Shown piece by piece: positions 8,963 to 20,501 of a DNA stretch of 64,000 nucleotides. The DNA comes from Cyanobium sp. N.Huapi 1H5 (GTDB taxonomy: Bacteria; Cyanobacteriota; Cyanobacteriia; PCC-6307; Cyanobiaceae): assembly GCF_024345535.1 (NCBI RefSeq), contig NZ_JAGQBH010000001.1, positions 496,001 through 560,000 of the forward strand, in the 5' to 3' direction. The translations under genes were made by a program, and so were the position numbers. How positions within the stretch are numbered: position 1 is the first letter of the stretch; each line of letters opens with the position of its first letter. The notes beneath the pieces were generated by a model. The model ran no database searches, was not told the origin of the DNA, and saw nothing but the letters and a program-made list of their open reading frames with translations.

Positions 8963-9053
8963 CAATGAATCCGGAACGGATCGCTCGGAACCGTCATGGT
9001 GGCGCAGGCGGGCCGGTAAAGTCACGGCGCCAGCCACGTCACAGCACCGTCCC

Positions 9054-9647
9054 ATGGCCGTCGCGTCGATCTCCGCGCCCCTCTCCCTGATGGGTGTCCT
9101 CCGCCGCCTCAGCCTGCTTGCCGTGGCCCTGGTGCTCAGCGTTTCCCTGGTGGCCTGCTCGGGCGAGCAGACCCGCAAGCCGCCGACGATCAGCCCGGAG
9201 GACATGACCCTGATCGCCCGCCAGACCGAAGGGTTCCTGGCCGCGAAGGAGCGCCTGCCGGAACTGGCCGATCTGGTCAACGAGCGCAACTGGGTCTTCA
9301 CCCGCAACCTGATCCACGGCCCGATGCAGGATCTCGGTCGCCAGATGCTGTACATCAACCAGCGCCTGCTGCCGGCCGACCGGGCCGAGGCCGCCAAGCG
9401 TGCCACCAAGCTGAAGGCCTCCCTGGCCAAGCTCGATGAGGCCGCCCGTCTGCAGGACGGCGAGAACCTGCGCAAGGACTACATCAAGGTGGCCACCGGC
9501 TTCAGTTCCTACGCCGAGGTGATTCCGGCCGAAGCCATCGCCCTGGCCGAATCCTTCAGCGCCGAGGCCAAGGTGTCCAACGCCGTGCCGCCGGCCCCCT
9601 CCCCCAACACCCCCGCGCCCCAGCCGGTCGCCAGCGGCGACGCCTGA
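9054..9647 (+). CDS. psbQ: photosystem II lipoprotein PsbQ (CyanoQ)
   Basis: Lumenal extrinsic subunit that stabilises the oxygen-evolving complex of photosystem II. The 197-residue precursor has a lipoprotein signal peptide with lipobox SLVAC at residues 31-35 (lipidated Cys35), as expected for cyanobacterial PsbQ. The mature part is a four-helix-type sequence with the NWVFTRNLIHGPMQDLGRQM segment. The C-terminus carries a low-complexity Pro/Ala tail not needed for the fold. ATG at 9054 is used; a second ATG 12 codons later is an alternative that keeps the signal peptide. Divergent from purU. Confidence 0.9.
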   Translation: MAVASISAPLSLMGVLRRLSLLAVALVLSVSLVACSGEQTRKPPTISPEDMTLIARQTEGFLAAKERLPELADLVNERNWVFTRNLIHGPMQDLGRQMLYINQRLLPADRAEAAKRATKLKASLAKLDEAARLQDGENLRKDYIKVATGFSSYAEVIPAEAIALAESFSAEAKVSNAVPPAPSPNTPAPQPVASGDA

Positions 9648-9699
9648 TCCGCACCCCGGCGGGCCGCGCCGCCCCCCTCCTGACGATGGACCGTCCCGG

Positions 9700-10839
9700 G
9701 TGACCCCCTCCGGCACCTCGGTGATCGTGGTGGGGGGGGGCATCGTGGGCCTGGCCTGCGCCTGGTTCCTGCAGTGCCGCGGCCACGCGGTGCTGCTGCT
9801 CGATCCGGCCCGGGCAGCCGCCACGGCCGATGCCCCGGGGGAAGGCCCCGAGCGCAGCGGCAGCCTGGCCGCCCTCGGGGTGCTGATGGCCGACAGCTTC
9901 CACCGGGACCGGGGCCGGGCCTGGGACCTGCGTCAGCGCAGCCTGGAGCTCTGGAGCCAGTGGCGCCAGGAGCTGGACCGACGGGGTCATCCGATCCCCT
10001 ACCGCTCCGGGGTGCTGCTGCTGGCGGCGGGTGGGGACGAGGAGGAACGCCTCGGGGCGCTGGGGGCCCGCAAGCGGGCCCTGGGCCTGCCCCTGGAGCC
10101 CTGGGACCGGCGGCGGCTGGAGCAGCTCGAACCCGGCCTGCCCCAGCCCTGCCTGGCGGGGCTCCACTCCGGCCGCGACGGCCAGCTGGATCCGGGATCG
10201 GCCCTGGCCGCCCTGGCGGCGGACGGCCGGGAACGGGGCCTGACCCTGCGGGCGGAGGCGGCCGTGGCCCTGCGGCCCGATGGGGGCGGCTGGCGGGTGG
10301 ACCTGGCCGGCGGCGGCGCGGAACGGGCGGCCTGGGTGGTGCTGGCGGCGGGGACAGCCAGCGGCGCGCTGCTGGAGGCGGCCGCGGGGGTGACGGCCGG
10401 GGTGGACAGCGGCCCCTGGGAGCTGGAGCCGGTGCTGGGCCAGGCCCTGGAGCTGGAGCTGGACGCCCCCCTCCCCGTCCACTGGCCCGGGGTGGTGGTG
10501 TGGCGGGGCGTCAACCTGGTGCCCCGACCCGACCTGGAGGGGGGCCGGCGCCTGTGGCTGGGGGCGACCCTGGAGCCGGGCCGCGAGGCCGACCCGGACC
10601 AGCTCAGGGAGCTGCGGGACCTGGGCGGGGCGGCACCGGAGTGGCTGCGGCAGGCGCGGGTGGTGCGCCGCTGGCAGGGCCTGCGCCCCCGACCCGTCGG
10701 CCGGCCGGCCCCCCTGCTGGAGCAGCCGGCCCCGGGGCTGCTGCTGGCGGGCGGCCACTACCGCAACGGCATCCTGCTGGCGCCAGCCAGCGCCGCGTGG
10801 GTGGCCGGGCAGATCGAGGCCCGCCCCACCGACGCCTGA
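9700..10839 (+). CDS. thiO: glycine oxidase-like FAD-dependent oxidoreductase (ThiO family)
   Basis: Predicted flavoenzyme of 379 residues. The dinucleotide-binding motif is at the N-terminus (VIVVGGGIVGLACAWFLQ). The middle has the GLHSGRDGQLDPGSALAAL segment typical of the DAO/ThiO family, and the C-terminus has LLLAGGHYRNGILLAP, which binds the FAD ribityl/pyrophosphate. ThiO oxidises glycine to iminoacetate for the thiazole part of thiamin; general D-amino-acid oxidase activity cannot be excluded. Start is a GTG at 9700. Convergent with dnaK, whose terminator lies in the gap. Confidence 0.8.
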   Translation: MTPSGTSVIVVGGGIVGLACAWFLQCRGHAVLLLDPARAAATADAPGEGPERSGSLAALGVLMADSFHRDRGRAWDLRQRSLELWSQWRQELDRRGHPIPYRSGVLLLAAGGDEEERLGALGARKRALGLPLEPWDRRRLEQLEPGLPQPCLAGLHSGRDGQLDPGSALAALAADGRERGLTLRAEAAVALRPDGGGWRVDLAGGGAERAAWVVLAAGTASGALLEAAAGVTAGVDSGPWELEPVLGQALELELDAPLPVHWPGVVVWRGVNLVPRPDLEGGRRLWLGATLEPGREADPDQLRELRDLGGAAPEWLRQARVVRRWQGLRPRPVGRPAPLLEQPAPGLLLAGGHYRNGILLAPASAAWVAGQIEARPTDA

Positions 10840-10857
10840 AAGCCGCGGCGGCCCATG

Positions 10858-10882
10858 AAAAAGCCCCCCTGGTGAGGGGGGC
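10858..10882 (-). terminator. Rho-independent terminator of dnaK
   Basis: On the minus strand a 7-bp GC stem (GCCCCCC / GGGGGGC, plus-strand arms 10863-10869 and 10876-10882) with a 6-base loop is followed by five T residues. It lies 35 bases after the dnaK stop codon. Confidence 0.8.
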
Positions 10883-10917
10883 GGTTGCTGTGGTGTCGGC
10901 GGTGATCCGCCGCCGGA

Positions 10918-12822
10918 TCACTTGCTCTCGGTGAACTCGGCGTCGATGACGTCATCGGCGGCCGAGGCGGTGCCGTTGCCGTTGCCACCGGGGGCGGCGC
11001 TGGCGGCGGCACCCTCAGCCCCGGCCTGCTGGTACACGGAGGCACCGGCGGCGTAGAGAGCTTTCTGCAGCTCCTCGAGGCTGGCCTTGATGGCCGGGGA
11101 GTCGTCCTTCTCGAGGGCCTCCTTGAGGTCCTTGGCGAAGCCCTCCACCTTGGCCTTGTCCTCAGCGCCCACCTTGTCGCCGAGCTCGCCCAGCTGCTTC
11201 TCGGACTGGTAGATGAGGGTCTCGGCCTGGTTCCTCAGGTCGATCTTCTCCCGCTTCTCCTTGTCGGCGGCGGCGTTGGCCTCCGCGTCCTTCACCATCT
11301 TGTCGACTTCGTTGTCGCTGAGGGTGGAGGCGCCGGTGATGGAGATGCTCTGCTCCTTGCCGCTGCCCTTGTCCTTGGCGGTGACGCTGAGGATGCCGTT
11401 GGCGTCGATGTCGAAGGTGACCTCGATCTGGGGCACGCCACGGGGGGCGGGGGGGATGCCGTCGAGGCGGAAGGTGCCCAGCGACTTGTTGTCAGAGGCC
11501 ATCTCACGCTCGCCCTGCAGCACGTGGATCTCCACGTTCGTCTGCCCGTCGACGGCGGTGGAATACACCTCCGACTTCTTGGTGGGGATGGTGGTGTTGC
11601 GGGTGATCATCTTGGTCATCACGCCGCCGAGGGTCTCCACACCCAGGGAGAGGGGGGTGACATCGAGCAGCAGGATGTCCTTCACCTCGCCGGCGAGCAC
11701 ACCACCCTGGATGGCGGCACCCACGGCCACCACCTCATCGGGGTTCACCGTCTGGTTGGGGGTCTTGTTGGTGATCCGCTTGACCAGTTCCAGCACCGCG
11801 GGGATGCGGGTGGAGCCGCCCACCATCACGATCTCGTCGAGCTCGCCGGTGGAGAGCTTGGCGTCCTTGAGGGCCTGCTCCACCGGCACCCGGCAGCGGT
11901 CGATCAGCTTGGAGGCGAGTTCCTCGAACTTGGCCCGGGTGAGGGTGAGGTCGAGGTGCTTGGGCCCTTCAGGGGTGGCGGTGATGAAGGGGAGATTGAT
12001 CTCGGCCTGGGTGGCGCTGGAGAGTTCGATCTTGGCCTTCTCGGCCGCCTCGGTGAGGCGCTGCAGGGCCTGCTTGTCCTGGCGCAGGTCGATCCCCTCG
12101 TTGGCCTTGAAGCTGTCGGCCAGGTGATCGACGATCACCTTGTCGAAGTCGTCGCCGCCCAGGTGGGTGTCACCGCTGGTGGAGAGCACCTCGAAGACGC
12201 CGTCGCCCACTTCCAGCACGGAGACGTCGAAGGTGCCGCCGCCGAGGTCGAACACGAGGATGCGCTCGTTGCTCTTGCGATCCAGGCCGTAGGCCAGGGC
12301 CGCCGCCGTGGGCTCGTTGATGATCCGCAGCACCTCGAGGCCGGCGATCTTGCCGGCGTCCTTGGTGGCCTGGCGCTGGGAGTCGTTGAAGTAGGCGGGA
12401 ACGGTGATCACCGCCTGGGTGACGGTTTCGCCCAGGTACTTGCCGGCGTCCTCGGCCAGCTTGCGCAGCACTTCGGCCGAGATCTCCTCGGGGGCGAACT
12501 GCTTGCTGAGCACCGGGCACTTGATCTTGACGTTGGCGCCGGCCTTCTCAACGCCGTAGCTGACTTCCTTCGACTCCTCGTTCACCTCATCCACCCGACG
12601 GCCGATGAAGCGCTTGACGGAATAGAAGGTGTTCTCCGGGTTCATGACCGCCTGGCGCTTGGCGATCTGTCCGACCAGCTTGTCCTGGTTCTTCGTGTAG
12701 GCCACCACCGACGGCGTCGTGCGGAAGCCCTCGGCGTTGGCGATCACCGTGGGCTTGCCGCCCTCCATCACGGCGACGCAGCTGTTCGTGGTGCCGAGGT
12801 CAATACCGACGACCTTGCCCAT
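10918..12822 (-). CDS. dnaK: molecular chaperone DnaK (Hsp70)
   Basis: ATP-dependent Hsp70 chaperone of 634 residues. The ATPase domain (1-about 385) starts [20 protein letters not shown] and includes the phosphate loop [18 protein letters not shown] and the adenosine motif [10 protein letters not shown]. The hydrophobic linker [13 protein letters not shown] precedes the substrate-binding domain, and the protein ends in a Gly/Ala/Asn-rich stretch and [12 protein letters not shown]. Length and tail match the main housekeeping DnaK (DnaK2 type) of cyanobacteria. A GGAGG element lies just upstream of the ATG at 12822. Monocistronic, with its own terminator. Confidence 0.97.
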   Translation of the reverse strand: MGKVVGIDLGTTNSCVAVMEGGKPTVIANAEGFRTTPSVVAYTKNQDKLVGQIAKRQAVMNPENTFYSVKRFIGRRVDEVNEESKEVSYGVEKAGANVKIKCPVLSKQFAPEEISAEVLRKLAEDAGKYLGETVTQAVITVPAYFNDSQRQATKDAGKIAGLEVLRIINEPTAAALAYGLDRKSNERILVFDLGGGTFDVSVLEVGDGVFEVLSTSGDTHLGGDDFDKVIVDHLADSFKANEGIDLRQDKQALQRLTEAAEKAKIELSSATQAEINLPFITATPEGPKHLDLTLTRAKFEELASKLIDRCRVPVEQALKDAKLSTGELDEIVMVGGSTRIPAVLELVKRITNKTPNQTVNPDEVVAVGAAIQGGVLAGEVKDILLLDVTPLSLGVETLGGVMTKMITRNTTIPTKKSEVYSTAVDGQTNVEIHVLQGEREMASDNKSLGTFRLDGIPPAPRGVPQIEVTFDIDANGILSVTAKDKGSGKEQSISITGASTLSDNEVDKMVKDAEANAAADKEKREKIDLRNQAETLIYQSEKQLGELGDKVGAEDKAKVEGFAKDLKEALEKDDSPAIKASLEELQKALYAAGASVYQQAGAEGAAASAAPGGNGNGTASAADDVIDAEFTESK

Positions 12823-12998
12823 GGATGACCACCTCCTGGTGTGGATGAAGTTCTGACTGGAGCCATCTTCCGCATCCGGGGTTCACCCAGGCGAGGGGTG
12901 GTTCCCGAACCGGTGCCGTACCGGGAAGGGGGTCTGGGCCTGTCGGAGCCTGGGATCCGGCGGACCTACGGTCGGGCGGCAGCTGCTCACGCGAGCCC

Positions 12999-13913
12999 AT
13001 GGTGACCCCCCAGGCAGGCCCGGTGATCGGTGGTGGCACCGCCCTGGCGGGGGTGCTGGGGGATCCGGTGCGCCACTCCCTCTCGCCGGCGATGCACAAC
13101 GCCGCCATCGCCGCCCTTGGGCTCGACTGGGCCTACCTGGCCCTGCCGGTGGCGGCGCCGGACCTGCCCGTGGTGCTGCAGGGACTGGAGGCGATCGACT
13201 GCCGGGGCCTCAACGTCACCCTGCCCCACAAGCAGGCCGCCGCCGCCCTGGCCCAGGAGCTGACGCCGCTGGCACGGCGGCTGGGGGCAGTCAACACCCT
13301 GGTGCGCCGCGACGGCGGCGGCTGGCTGGGCACGAACACCGACGTGGAGGGGTTCCTGGCGCCGCTGCGGGGCCTGGCCGCCCGCGAGGCCCTGGTGCTG
13401 GGCTGCGGCGGCAGTGCCCGGGCCGTGGTGGCGGGGCTGGTGGAGCTGGGCCTGGGCCGCATCCGGGTGGCGGGCCGCGACAGCACCCGCCTGGGCCGTT
13501 TCCTCGCCTCCTGCGCCGACTGGGCCCCCGGCCTGGAGCCCCTGGCCTGGGCGCCCGCGGCGGATGGACAGCCGGACCCCCTGGCCGAAGCGCTGGCGGG
13601 TGCCGATCTGGTGGTGAACACCACGCCCCTGGGCATGGCCTCCGGCCGGGATCCGGCGGCGGCGGCGCGCTCGCCCCTGCATCCCGACCAGGTGGCCCTG
13701 CTGCGGCCGGCCGCCACCGTCTACGACCTCATCTACATCCCCCGGCCCACCACCCTGCTGCGCCAGGCCGCTGAACGGGGCTGCCGCACCATCGATGGTC
13801 TGGAGATGCTGGTGCAGCAGGGCGCCGCCTCCCTGCGGCTCTGGAGCGGCCGGCCGGAGGTGCCGGTGATCGCCATGCGGGACGCGGCCCTGGCCCGGCT
13901 GGAGGCCCCCTAG
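12999..13913 (+). CDS. aroE: shikimate dehydrogenase
   Basis: Reduces 3-dehydroshikimate to shikimate with NADPH in aromatic amino-acid synthesis. The 304-residue product has the substrate-binding start (GVLGDPVRHSLSPAMHNAAI), the catalytic Lys region NVTLPHKQAA, the LGAVNTLVR segment, and the nucleotide motif VLGCGGSARAVVAGL. A GTG one codon after the ATG could also initiate. Divergent from dnaK and followed closely by the Tic20-family gene and rpsF on the same strand. Confidence 0.93.
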   Translation: MVTPQAGPVIGGGTALAGVLGDPVRHSLSPAMHNAAIAALGLDWAYLALPVAAPDLPVVLQGLEAIDCRGLNVTLPHKQAAAALAQELTPLARRLGAVNTLVRRDGGGWLGTNTDVEGFLAPLRGLAAREALVLGCGGSARAVVAGLVELGLGRIRVAGRDSTRLGRFLASCADWAPGLEPLAWAPAADGQPDPLAEALAGADLVVNTTPLGMASGRDPAAAARSPLHPDQVALLRPAATVYDLIYIPRPTTLLRQAAERGCRTIDGLEMLVQQGAASLRLWSGRPEVPVIAMRDAALARLEAP

Positions 13914-13949
13914 CCTGCGGGGACCGTCCGCCCCCGAGCCAGCGCCCCC

Positions 13950-14417
13950 ATGGAAGGTCCTCCGATCTGGCAGCGGCTGCTGGGAGCCCTGGCCTACCTG
14001 CTGCCCCTGAGCGACGCCCTGCGCTTCGGCCAGTCCCTGTTCGACATGTTCCCGCTGCTGGGGTGGCTGGCGCTGCCGGCCCTGCCCCTGGTGGTCCTGG
14101 AGCAGGCCATCCCCTTCGGCGGCCTGGTGCTGTTCCTGCTGCTGTTCCTGCTGGTGGTGCGCAACCCCCGGGTGCCCTACCCGATCCGGTTCAACGTGCT
14201 GCAGGCGATCCTGATCGACATCGTGCTGGTGCTGCTGAGCCTGGCCTTCGACACGGTGCTGGCGCCCCTGGGCGCCGGCTTCGCCATCCGCACCCTCTCC
14301 AACACGATCTTCCTGGGCACGGTGCTGCTGGTGCTGTTCTCGGTGGTCCAGAGCCTGCGGGGCAAGGAGGCCGACATCCCCACCGTCTCCGAGGCGGTGC
14401 GGATGCAGCTCTTCTGA
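13950..14417 (+). CDS. Tic20-family protein (Ycf60-like)
   Basis: Small polytopic membrane protein of 155 residues with four hydrophobic helices (about 10-30, 38-70, 88-115, 118-140). The start IWQRLLGALAYLLPLSDALRFG and the NPRVPYPIRFNVLQAILIDI segment are characteristic of the cyanobacterial Tic20 family, homologous to the chloroplast inner-envelope translocon subunit. The role in bacteria is not settled. It is 36 bases after aroE and 80 bases before rpsF, so co-transcription is plausible. Confidence 0.85.
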   Translation: MEGPPIWQRLLGALAYLLPLSDALRFGQSLFDMFPLLGWLALPALPLVVLEQAIPFGGLVLFLLLFLLVVRNPRVPYPIRFNVLQAILIDIVLVLLSLAFDTVLAPLGAGFAIRTLSNTIFLGTVLLVLFSVVQSLRGKEADIPTVSEAVRMQLF

Positions 14418-14497
14418 AGGGCGCCACGGCGCTGCGATAGGGTCTTGGATCCGTCGCTGACGGGCCCCGGTGCCCTTCAGCCCCTCCACAGGCGACC

Positions 14498-14860
14498 ATG
14501 ACGCAGCCCTACTACGAAACGATGTACATCCTCCGGCCGGACATTCCGGAGGAGGAAGTCGAGACCCACGTCGCCAAGTACCGCGACATCGTCGTCGAGG
14601 CCGGCGCCGAAGTGCTCGACACCCAGATGCGCGGCAAGCGCCGCCTGGCCTACCCGATCGCCAAGCATCGGGAAGGCATCTACGTGCAGCTCAACCACAG
14701 CGGCAACGGCCAGCAAGTGGCCCTGCTCGAGCGGGCCATGCGTCTCTCCGAGGACGTGATCCGCTACCTGACCGTGATCCAGGACGGCCCCATGCCCCCG
14801 CCCCGCAGCGTCCCCGGCGCAGCGGTCGAGGTGGCCCCCACCGAAGCGGCGACGGCCTGA
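14498..14860 (+). CDS. rpsF: 30S ribosomal protein S6
   Basis: Ribosomal protein S6 of the small-subunit platform. The 120-residue product begins [20 protein letters not shown] and contains [20 protein letters not shown], both strongly conserved in S6. The C-terminal tail is Pro/Ala-rich and acidic, as in other cyanobacterial S6 proteins. Start ATG 14498. Confidence 0.96.
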   Translation: MTQPYYETMYILRPDIPEEEVETHVAKYRDIVVEAGAEVLDTQMRGKRRLAYPIAKHREGIYVQLNHSGNGQQVALLERAMRLSEDVIRYLTVIQDGPMPPPRSVPGAAVEVAPTEAATA

Positions 14861-15686
14861 TCCGGCTTGTTCTGCGCTGATCACTGGGCCTACAGTCCGC
14901 CCAATGGGTGTTAGGCGATGACTGCGACGGACAGGTCCAAAGCCGGCGGGGAAGCTGGCGAGGAGGCCGGCCCGGAAGCCAGGCCAGCCTCCCGTGGCCT
15001 GCCGGCCCAGCCGGCCTTTCCGCCCTCCAGCTGGCCCGCCAACCCGGCGCCGCCGGCAGCGAGCGTGCTGACGCCCGGCCAGCCGGTGGCCTCCGCGCCG
15101 CTGCCGCCCCCGGCCAGCTTCAGCTTCGGCGAGGTCCCCGCCGCCCCGGATCCGGCCCCCATGGCCGCCGAGCCCGTCGCTGACGACCTCGGCCCTGCGG
15201 TGGCGTCCGTCTCCCCGGCATCAGCGCTGCCACCGACCGCACCGGCATCGATCGCAGCAACGCCGGCGGCGGCCAGCGCCACCCCCACCAGCCTGGCGAT
15301 CACCACCACCGGCCCCGACGCCCAGCAGCTCGAGATGGAGCTGGCCGCCGCCCGGGATGAACTGAAGGCCCTGCACGAGATGCTGGAGGACCTTCCCGAG
15401 ATCTTCGAGCGCAAGTTCCAGCAGCGCTTGGCCACGGTGATGGAGCACCAGAAGCACCTCCTCGCCGACAACCAGGCCCTGCGGGATCGGCTCTACAGCC
15501 TCAACCCCGCTGCGGCCGATGGGCCGCCCCCGGGCTCAGGCCGCCCCCAGCCCCTGCTCCTGCCCACGGTGGCCAGGAAGCAGGGCTGGGGCCAGGCCCT
15601 GAAGCGGGCCCTGCGGCTGGGCGGTCCGGACGCCGCCAGCCGCTCCGATCGGGAGGGACGCGGCGGCGAAGGGGCGCCCCAGAAGA

Positions 15687-16943
<1,257 letters not shown>

Positions 16944-16988
16944 CCGTGCCGCTCCTGCGCTGTGGCGACCGATTCTGGCGCCTGGGGG

Positions 16989-17201
16989 TCATTCTCCCCC
17001 CTGGTCCGCCGGCGGCAGCCGCCAGCGCAGCAGCACCACCAGGGCCAGCAGCAGCGGCGGCCCCAGCACCAGGGCGGCCACCACCGCCGGCTGGACCGGC
17101 AGGGGCTGGGGCCAGCGCAGGCCGGCGGCGGCCAGCAGGGTGCTGAGCAGGAGGGCCGCCGACCAGAGACGGCCCACCTCCAGGAGCTTGGATGGGGTCA
17201 T
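16989..17201 (-). CDS. small hypothetical membrane protein
   Basis: 70 residues with two hydrophobic helices (about 12-28 and 38-58), probably a helical hairpin in a membrane. It lies 45 bases upstream of argG on the same strand. No function can be assigned. Confidence 0.5.
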   Translation of the reverse strand: MTPSKLLEVGRLWSAALLLSTLLAAAGLRWPQPLPVQPAVVAALVLGPPLLLALVVLLRWRLPPADQGGE

Positions 17202-17254
17202 GGGGGCGGCGCGATAGAGTGGTGAGTCGGTCCTTGACGACCCAGCCTGACGGC

Positions 17255-17506
17255 ATGAGCATTCTCGACACCATCAACCCCTCCCTGACCCGCTACCGGC
17301 GCAACGAGCCGGCGCCGGTGCTGCCGCTGCGGGATGAGCCCGATCTGCTGAGCCTGCTGGAGGCCAGCGGCCGCCTGGTCGCCGACGAGGAGACCGCCAG
17401 CACCGATGTGAGCACGGTGGAGGAGGAGGAGCTGTCGGCGCTGATGGGCGAGAAGGAGGATTACAACCCGGCCGACGAGCCCACGGAGGAAGACTGGGAG
17501 GACTGA
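17255..17506 (+). CDS. DUF3134 family protein
   Basis: An 83-residue acidic protein. The pattern [18 protein letters not shown], then [13 protein letters not shown], then [14 protein letters not shown] fits the small cyanobacterial DUF3134 family, whose function is unknown. The ATG at 17255 is chosen because the family match starts there. It lies 34 bases before mraY on the same strand, so the two are probably co-transcribed. Confidence 0.75.
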   Translation: MSILDTINPSLTRYRRNEPAPVLPLRDEPDLLSLLEASGRLVADEETASTDVSTVEEEELSALMGEKEDYNPADEPTEEDWED

Positions 17507-17540
17507 CGGTCCGCTCCGGCTCCACCCTGCACCGTTTCCG

Positions 17541-18617
17541 ATGGCCTCCCGCGACGGCCGCCTCCCGGCGGCCCTGCTCGCCCTGATCCTGCTGGCCGCC
17601 TGCCTGGCCAGTGATGCCCTGGTGGCCAATTCCATGCTGACCCTGCCGCTGGTGGTGGCGGCCCTGGTCAGCGCCGGGGTGGCGGCCCTCGGTGTGCCGC
17701 GCCTGCGGGCCCTGAAGATCGGCCAGGTGATCCGGGACGAAGGGCCCCAGGCCCACCACAGCAAGGCGGGCACCCCCACCATGGGCGGCCTGCTGGTGGT
17801 GCCCGTGGGGGTGCTGGTGGGGGGGCTGATCAGCCCGGAGGATCCCCGCCCGCTGGCGGTGGCGGCGGTCACCCTGGCCTACATGGCGATCGGCGCCGTC
17901 GACGACTGGCGCAGCCTCACCCGCCGCACCAACACGGGCCTGAGCCCCCGGGGCAAGCTGCTGCTGCAGGCCCTGGCCGCCGTCGGCTTCCTGGTCTGGG
18001 CCCACCAGGGCGGCTGGCTGGGGGGCGGGGTGCCCGGCGATCTGGGGCTGCCCTTCGGCCGGGTGCTGACCCTCGGGCTGCTGATCTGGCCGCTGGCCCT
18101 GTTCGTGTTCCTGGCCGAGAGCAACGCCACCAACCTCACCGACGGGCTCGACGGCCTGGCGGCCGGCTGCGGCGCCGTGGTGTTCACCGGCATGGGGCTG
18201 CAGCTGATGCTGCGGGGGCACGGGGGCGATCCGGTCCTGGCCGCCTTCTGCACCGCCATGGCGGGCTGCTGGCTCGGCTTCCTCAGCCAGAACCGCCATC
18301 CGGCGCGGGTGTTCATGGGGGACACGGGCTCCCTGGCCATGGGGGCCGCCCTCTCCTCGGTGGCCCTGCTCACGGACAGCCTCTGGCCCCTGCTGCTGAT
18401 GGGCGGGGTGTTCCTGGCCGAATCCCTCTCGGTGATCCTGCAGGTGGGGGTGTTCAAGGCCACCAAGGGCCCCGACGGCCAGGGGCGGCGCCTGTTCCGC
18501 ATGGCGCCGCTGCACCACCACTTCGAACTCGGGGGCCTGCCGGAGCAGAGCGTGGTGCTCGCTCTCTGGGGCGCCAGCCTGATACTGGTGCTGGTGGGAC
18601 TGGTGCTGCTGCCCTGA
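17541..18617 (+). CDS. mraY: phospho-N-acetylmuramoyl-pentapeptide-transferase
   Basis: Integral membrane enzyme that transfers phospho-MurNAc-pentapeptide to undecaprenyl phosphate, forming lipid I. The 358-residue product has about ten helices and the family motifs [16 protein letters not shown], the Asp-rich [22 protein letters not shown], and the C-terminal [14 protein letters not shown] loop. Follows the DUF3134 gene by 34 bases. Confidence 0.95.
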   Translation: MASRDGRLPAALLALILLAACLASDALVANSMLTLPLVVAALVSAGVAALGVPRLRALKIGQVIRDEGPQAHHSKAGTPTMGGLLVVPVGVLVGGLISPEDPRPLAVAAVTLAYMAIGAVDDWRSLTRRTNTGLSPRGKLLLQALAAVGFLVWAHQGGWLGGGVPGDLGLPFGRVLTLGLLIWPLALFVFLAESNATNLTDGLDGLAAGCGAVVFTGMGLQLMLRGHGGDPVLAAFCTAMAGCWLGFLSQNRHPARVFMGDTGSLAMGAALSSVALLTDSLWPLLLMGGVFLAESLSVILQVGVFKATKGPDGQGRRLFRMAPLHHHFELGGLPEQSVVLALWGASLILVLVGLVLLP

Positions 18618-18678
18618 GCAGCCGCTCCCTGTCGTCGATCGCGGCGACCCCGCCGACCGATCCGTCGCACCCCCGGCC

Positions 18679-18927
18679 ATGGCGTTTTTCACCTGGAAGG
18701 AAACGGGCCTCACCGCCGACTGCGCCAGCCTGGAGGCAATGGCGGCACGGTTCGAGGAGGCGGCGGCCCTGATGCGCCGCATGGCCGAGGAGGGCTTCAA
18801 GGTGGAGCGCCACCCGGAGGGGCAGCGCATCACCCACCCCGACCCGGCGGTGTTCGGGGCCTACGGCTTCGTGAGCGAGGAATCGGCCGAAAGCCAGCTC
18901 ACCCTGCTGGAGGAGTCCGGCGCCTGA
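18679..18927 (+). CDS. conserved small protein of unknown function
   Basis: An 82-residue soluble, acidic protein beginning AFFTWKETGLTADCASLEAM with a predicted amphipathic helix (about 18-45) and a beta-rich second half ending in a DPAVFGAYGFVSEESAESQ segment. It looks like a short conserved picocyanobacterial protein, but no named domain was recognised. It follows mraY by 61 bases on the same strand. Confidence 0.6.
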   Translation: MAFFTWKETGLTADCASLEAMAARFEEAAALMRRMAEEGFKVERHPEGQRITHPDPAVFGAYGFVSEESAESQLTLLEESGA

Positions 18928-18958
18928 GGGGGGCCAGATGCGTGGGGGGCCCGGGCGC

Positions 18959-19165
18959 TCAGCGGCGCAGGTAGCCCACCAGCCACACCACCACAAAGGC
19001 CAGCGACGACACCCCCAGGTAGATCAGGGTCCAGGTCTGAAACTGCGCCACCGTCCAGCCGAAGGGCAGCAGCCCGTTGGCCGCGTCACCGGCGGTGCTG
19101 AAGGCGAGAATTCTGGAGGCCAGGGGGCCGAAGCCCTGGGAGATCACGGGGAGAGCCGCAGGCAT
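18959..19165 (-). CDS. small hypothetical membrane protein
   Basis: 68 residues: a polar, Gly/Ala-containing N-terminal half and one strong C-terminal membrane helix (about residues 45-63) ending in basic LRR. It is convergent with the preceding small gene and its 5' end faces purT. No function assigned. Confidence 0.45.
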   Translation of the reverse strand: MPAALPVISQGFGPLASRILAFSTAGDAANGLLPFGWTVAQFQTWTLIYLGVSSLAFVVVWLVGYLRR

Positions 19166-19232
19166 CGCGGCACGTTAGGGGAAGGGGCGCGCGCCGCGTC
19201 AGGATCGCCTGATCCGCACCCCCTCCCCAGCC

Positions 19233-20438
19233 ATGGCACCAGGCCCTTCCCCCTTCCCGCGGACGGTGATGCTCCTGGGCAGCGGCGAGCTGGGCAAGGA
19301 GGTGGCCATCGCCGCCCAGCGGCTCGGCTGCCGCGTCATCGCCGTCGACCGCTACGCCGGTGCCCCCGCCATGGCGGTGGCGCAGGTGAGCGAGGTGGTC
19401 GCCATGGCCGACCCCGACGAACTCAAGGCGGTGGTGCGGCGCCATCGGCCCGACGTGGTGATTCCGGAGATCGAGGCCCTGGCGGTGGATGCCCTGGCCG
19501 AGCTGGAGGCGGAAGGCCTCACGGTGATCCCCACCGCCCGGGCCACGGCGGTGACCATGAACCGCGACCGCATCCGTGACCTGGCCGCCGGCGGGCTGGG
19601 GCTGCGCACCGCCCGCTTCGCCTACGCCGAAAGCGCCGCCGAACTGGCGGCGGCGGCGGCGCCCCTGGGCTGGCCGGTGGTGGTGAAGCCGGTGATGAGC
19701 TCCTCAGGCAAGGGGCAGAGCGTGGTGCACGGCCCCGAGGCGATCGAAGCCGCCTGGGAAGCGGCGATGGCCGGTGCCCGGGGCGAGGGGGCGCGGGTGA
19801 TCGTGGAGGAGTTCCTGCGCTTCAGCCTGGAGATCACCCTGCTGACGGTGCGCCAGTGGCAGGGCCCCACCCTGTTCTGCCCGCCGATCGGCCACATCCA
19901 GGAACGGGGGGATTACCAGTGCAGCTGGCAACCGGCGCGGCTGGGGGAGGAGCAGCTGGCGGCGGCCCAGGCGATGGCCAGGGCCGTCACCGATGACCTG
20001 GGCGGCGCTGGCCTGTTCGGGGTGGAGTTCTTCCTCTGCGGCGAGCCCGGCGCCGAGGAGGTGGTGTTCTCCGAGCTCTCGCCCCGGCCCCACGACACCG
20101 GCCTGGTGACGCTGGTGGGCCAGAACCTGAGCGAATTCGAGCTGCACCTGCGGGCGGTGCTGGGGCTGCCGATCCCGGAGATCCGCAGCCTGGGCGCGGC
20201 GGCCTCCCGGGTGATCCTGGCCGGACCGGACGTCCCTGCGGGAGCCGGAAGCCCCACCTACCTGGGGCTGGAGCAGGCCCTGGCGGTGCCGGACACCCAG
20301 GTGCTGATCTTCGGCAAACCCGAGGTCCGGCCCTGGCGGCGCCTGGGGGTGGCCCTGGCCCGCGGCGACGCTGAGGCGGACGCCCGCGGGCGCGCCGATC
20401 GAGCCGCGGCCCTCGTGCAGGTGCAGACCAGCCGATAA
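19233..20438 (+). CDS. purT: formate-dependent GAR transformylase
   Basis: ATP-grasp enzyme that makes N-formyl-GAR from GAR, formate and ATP in purine synthesis. 401 residues; the N-terminal nucleotide fold starts MLLGSGELGKEVAIAAQRLG; the ATP-grasp core has WPVVVKPVMSSSGKGQS and the metal-binding VEFFLCGEPGAEEVVFSELSPRPHDTG. The window also encodes PurU, the classical source of the formate PurT uses. ATG at 19233. Confidence 0.95.
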   Translation: MAPGPSPFPRTVMLLGSGELGKEVAIAAQRLGCRVIAVDRYAGAPAMAVAQVSEVVAMADPDELKAVVRRHRPDVVIPEIEALAVDALAELEAEGLTVIPTARATAVTMNRDRIRDLAAGGLGLRTARFAYAESAAELAAAAAPLGWPVVVKPVMSSSGKGQSVVHGPEAIEAAWEAAMAGARGEGARVIVEEFLRFSLEITLLTVRQWQGPTLFCPPIGHIQERGDYQCSWQPARLGEEQLAAAQAMARAVTDDLGGAGLFGVEFFLCGEPGAEEVVFSELSPRPHDTGLVTLVGQNLSEFELHLRAVLGLPIPEIRSLGAAASRVILAGPDVPAGAGSPTYLGLEQALAVPDTQVLIFGKPEVRPWRRLGVALARGDAEADARGRADRAAALVQVQTSR

Positions 20439-20501
20439 ACCGCCACCACCACTGGTTTTTCGCCGCTTTGAGCCCTATGGTGCGCCCCTGCGGGTAGCAC
20501 A

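Noticed and set aside
8963-9475. N-terminal extension of purU upstream of 8962
   Set aside because: The extension is antisense to psbQ and has no similarity to PurU; the ACT domain begins at the ATG at 8962.
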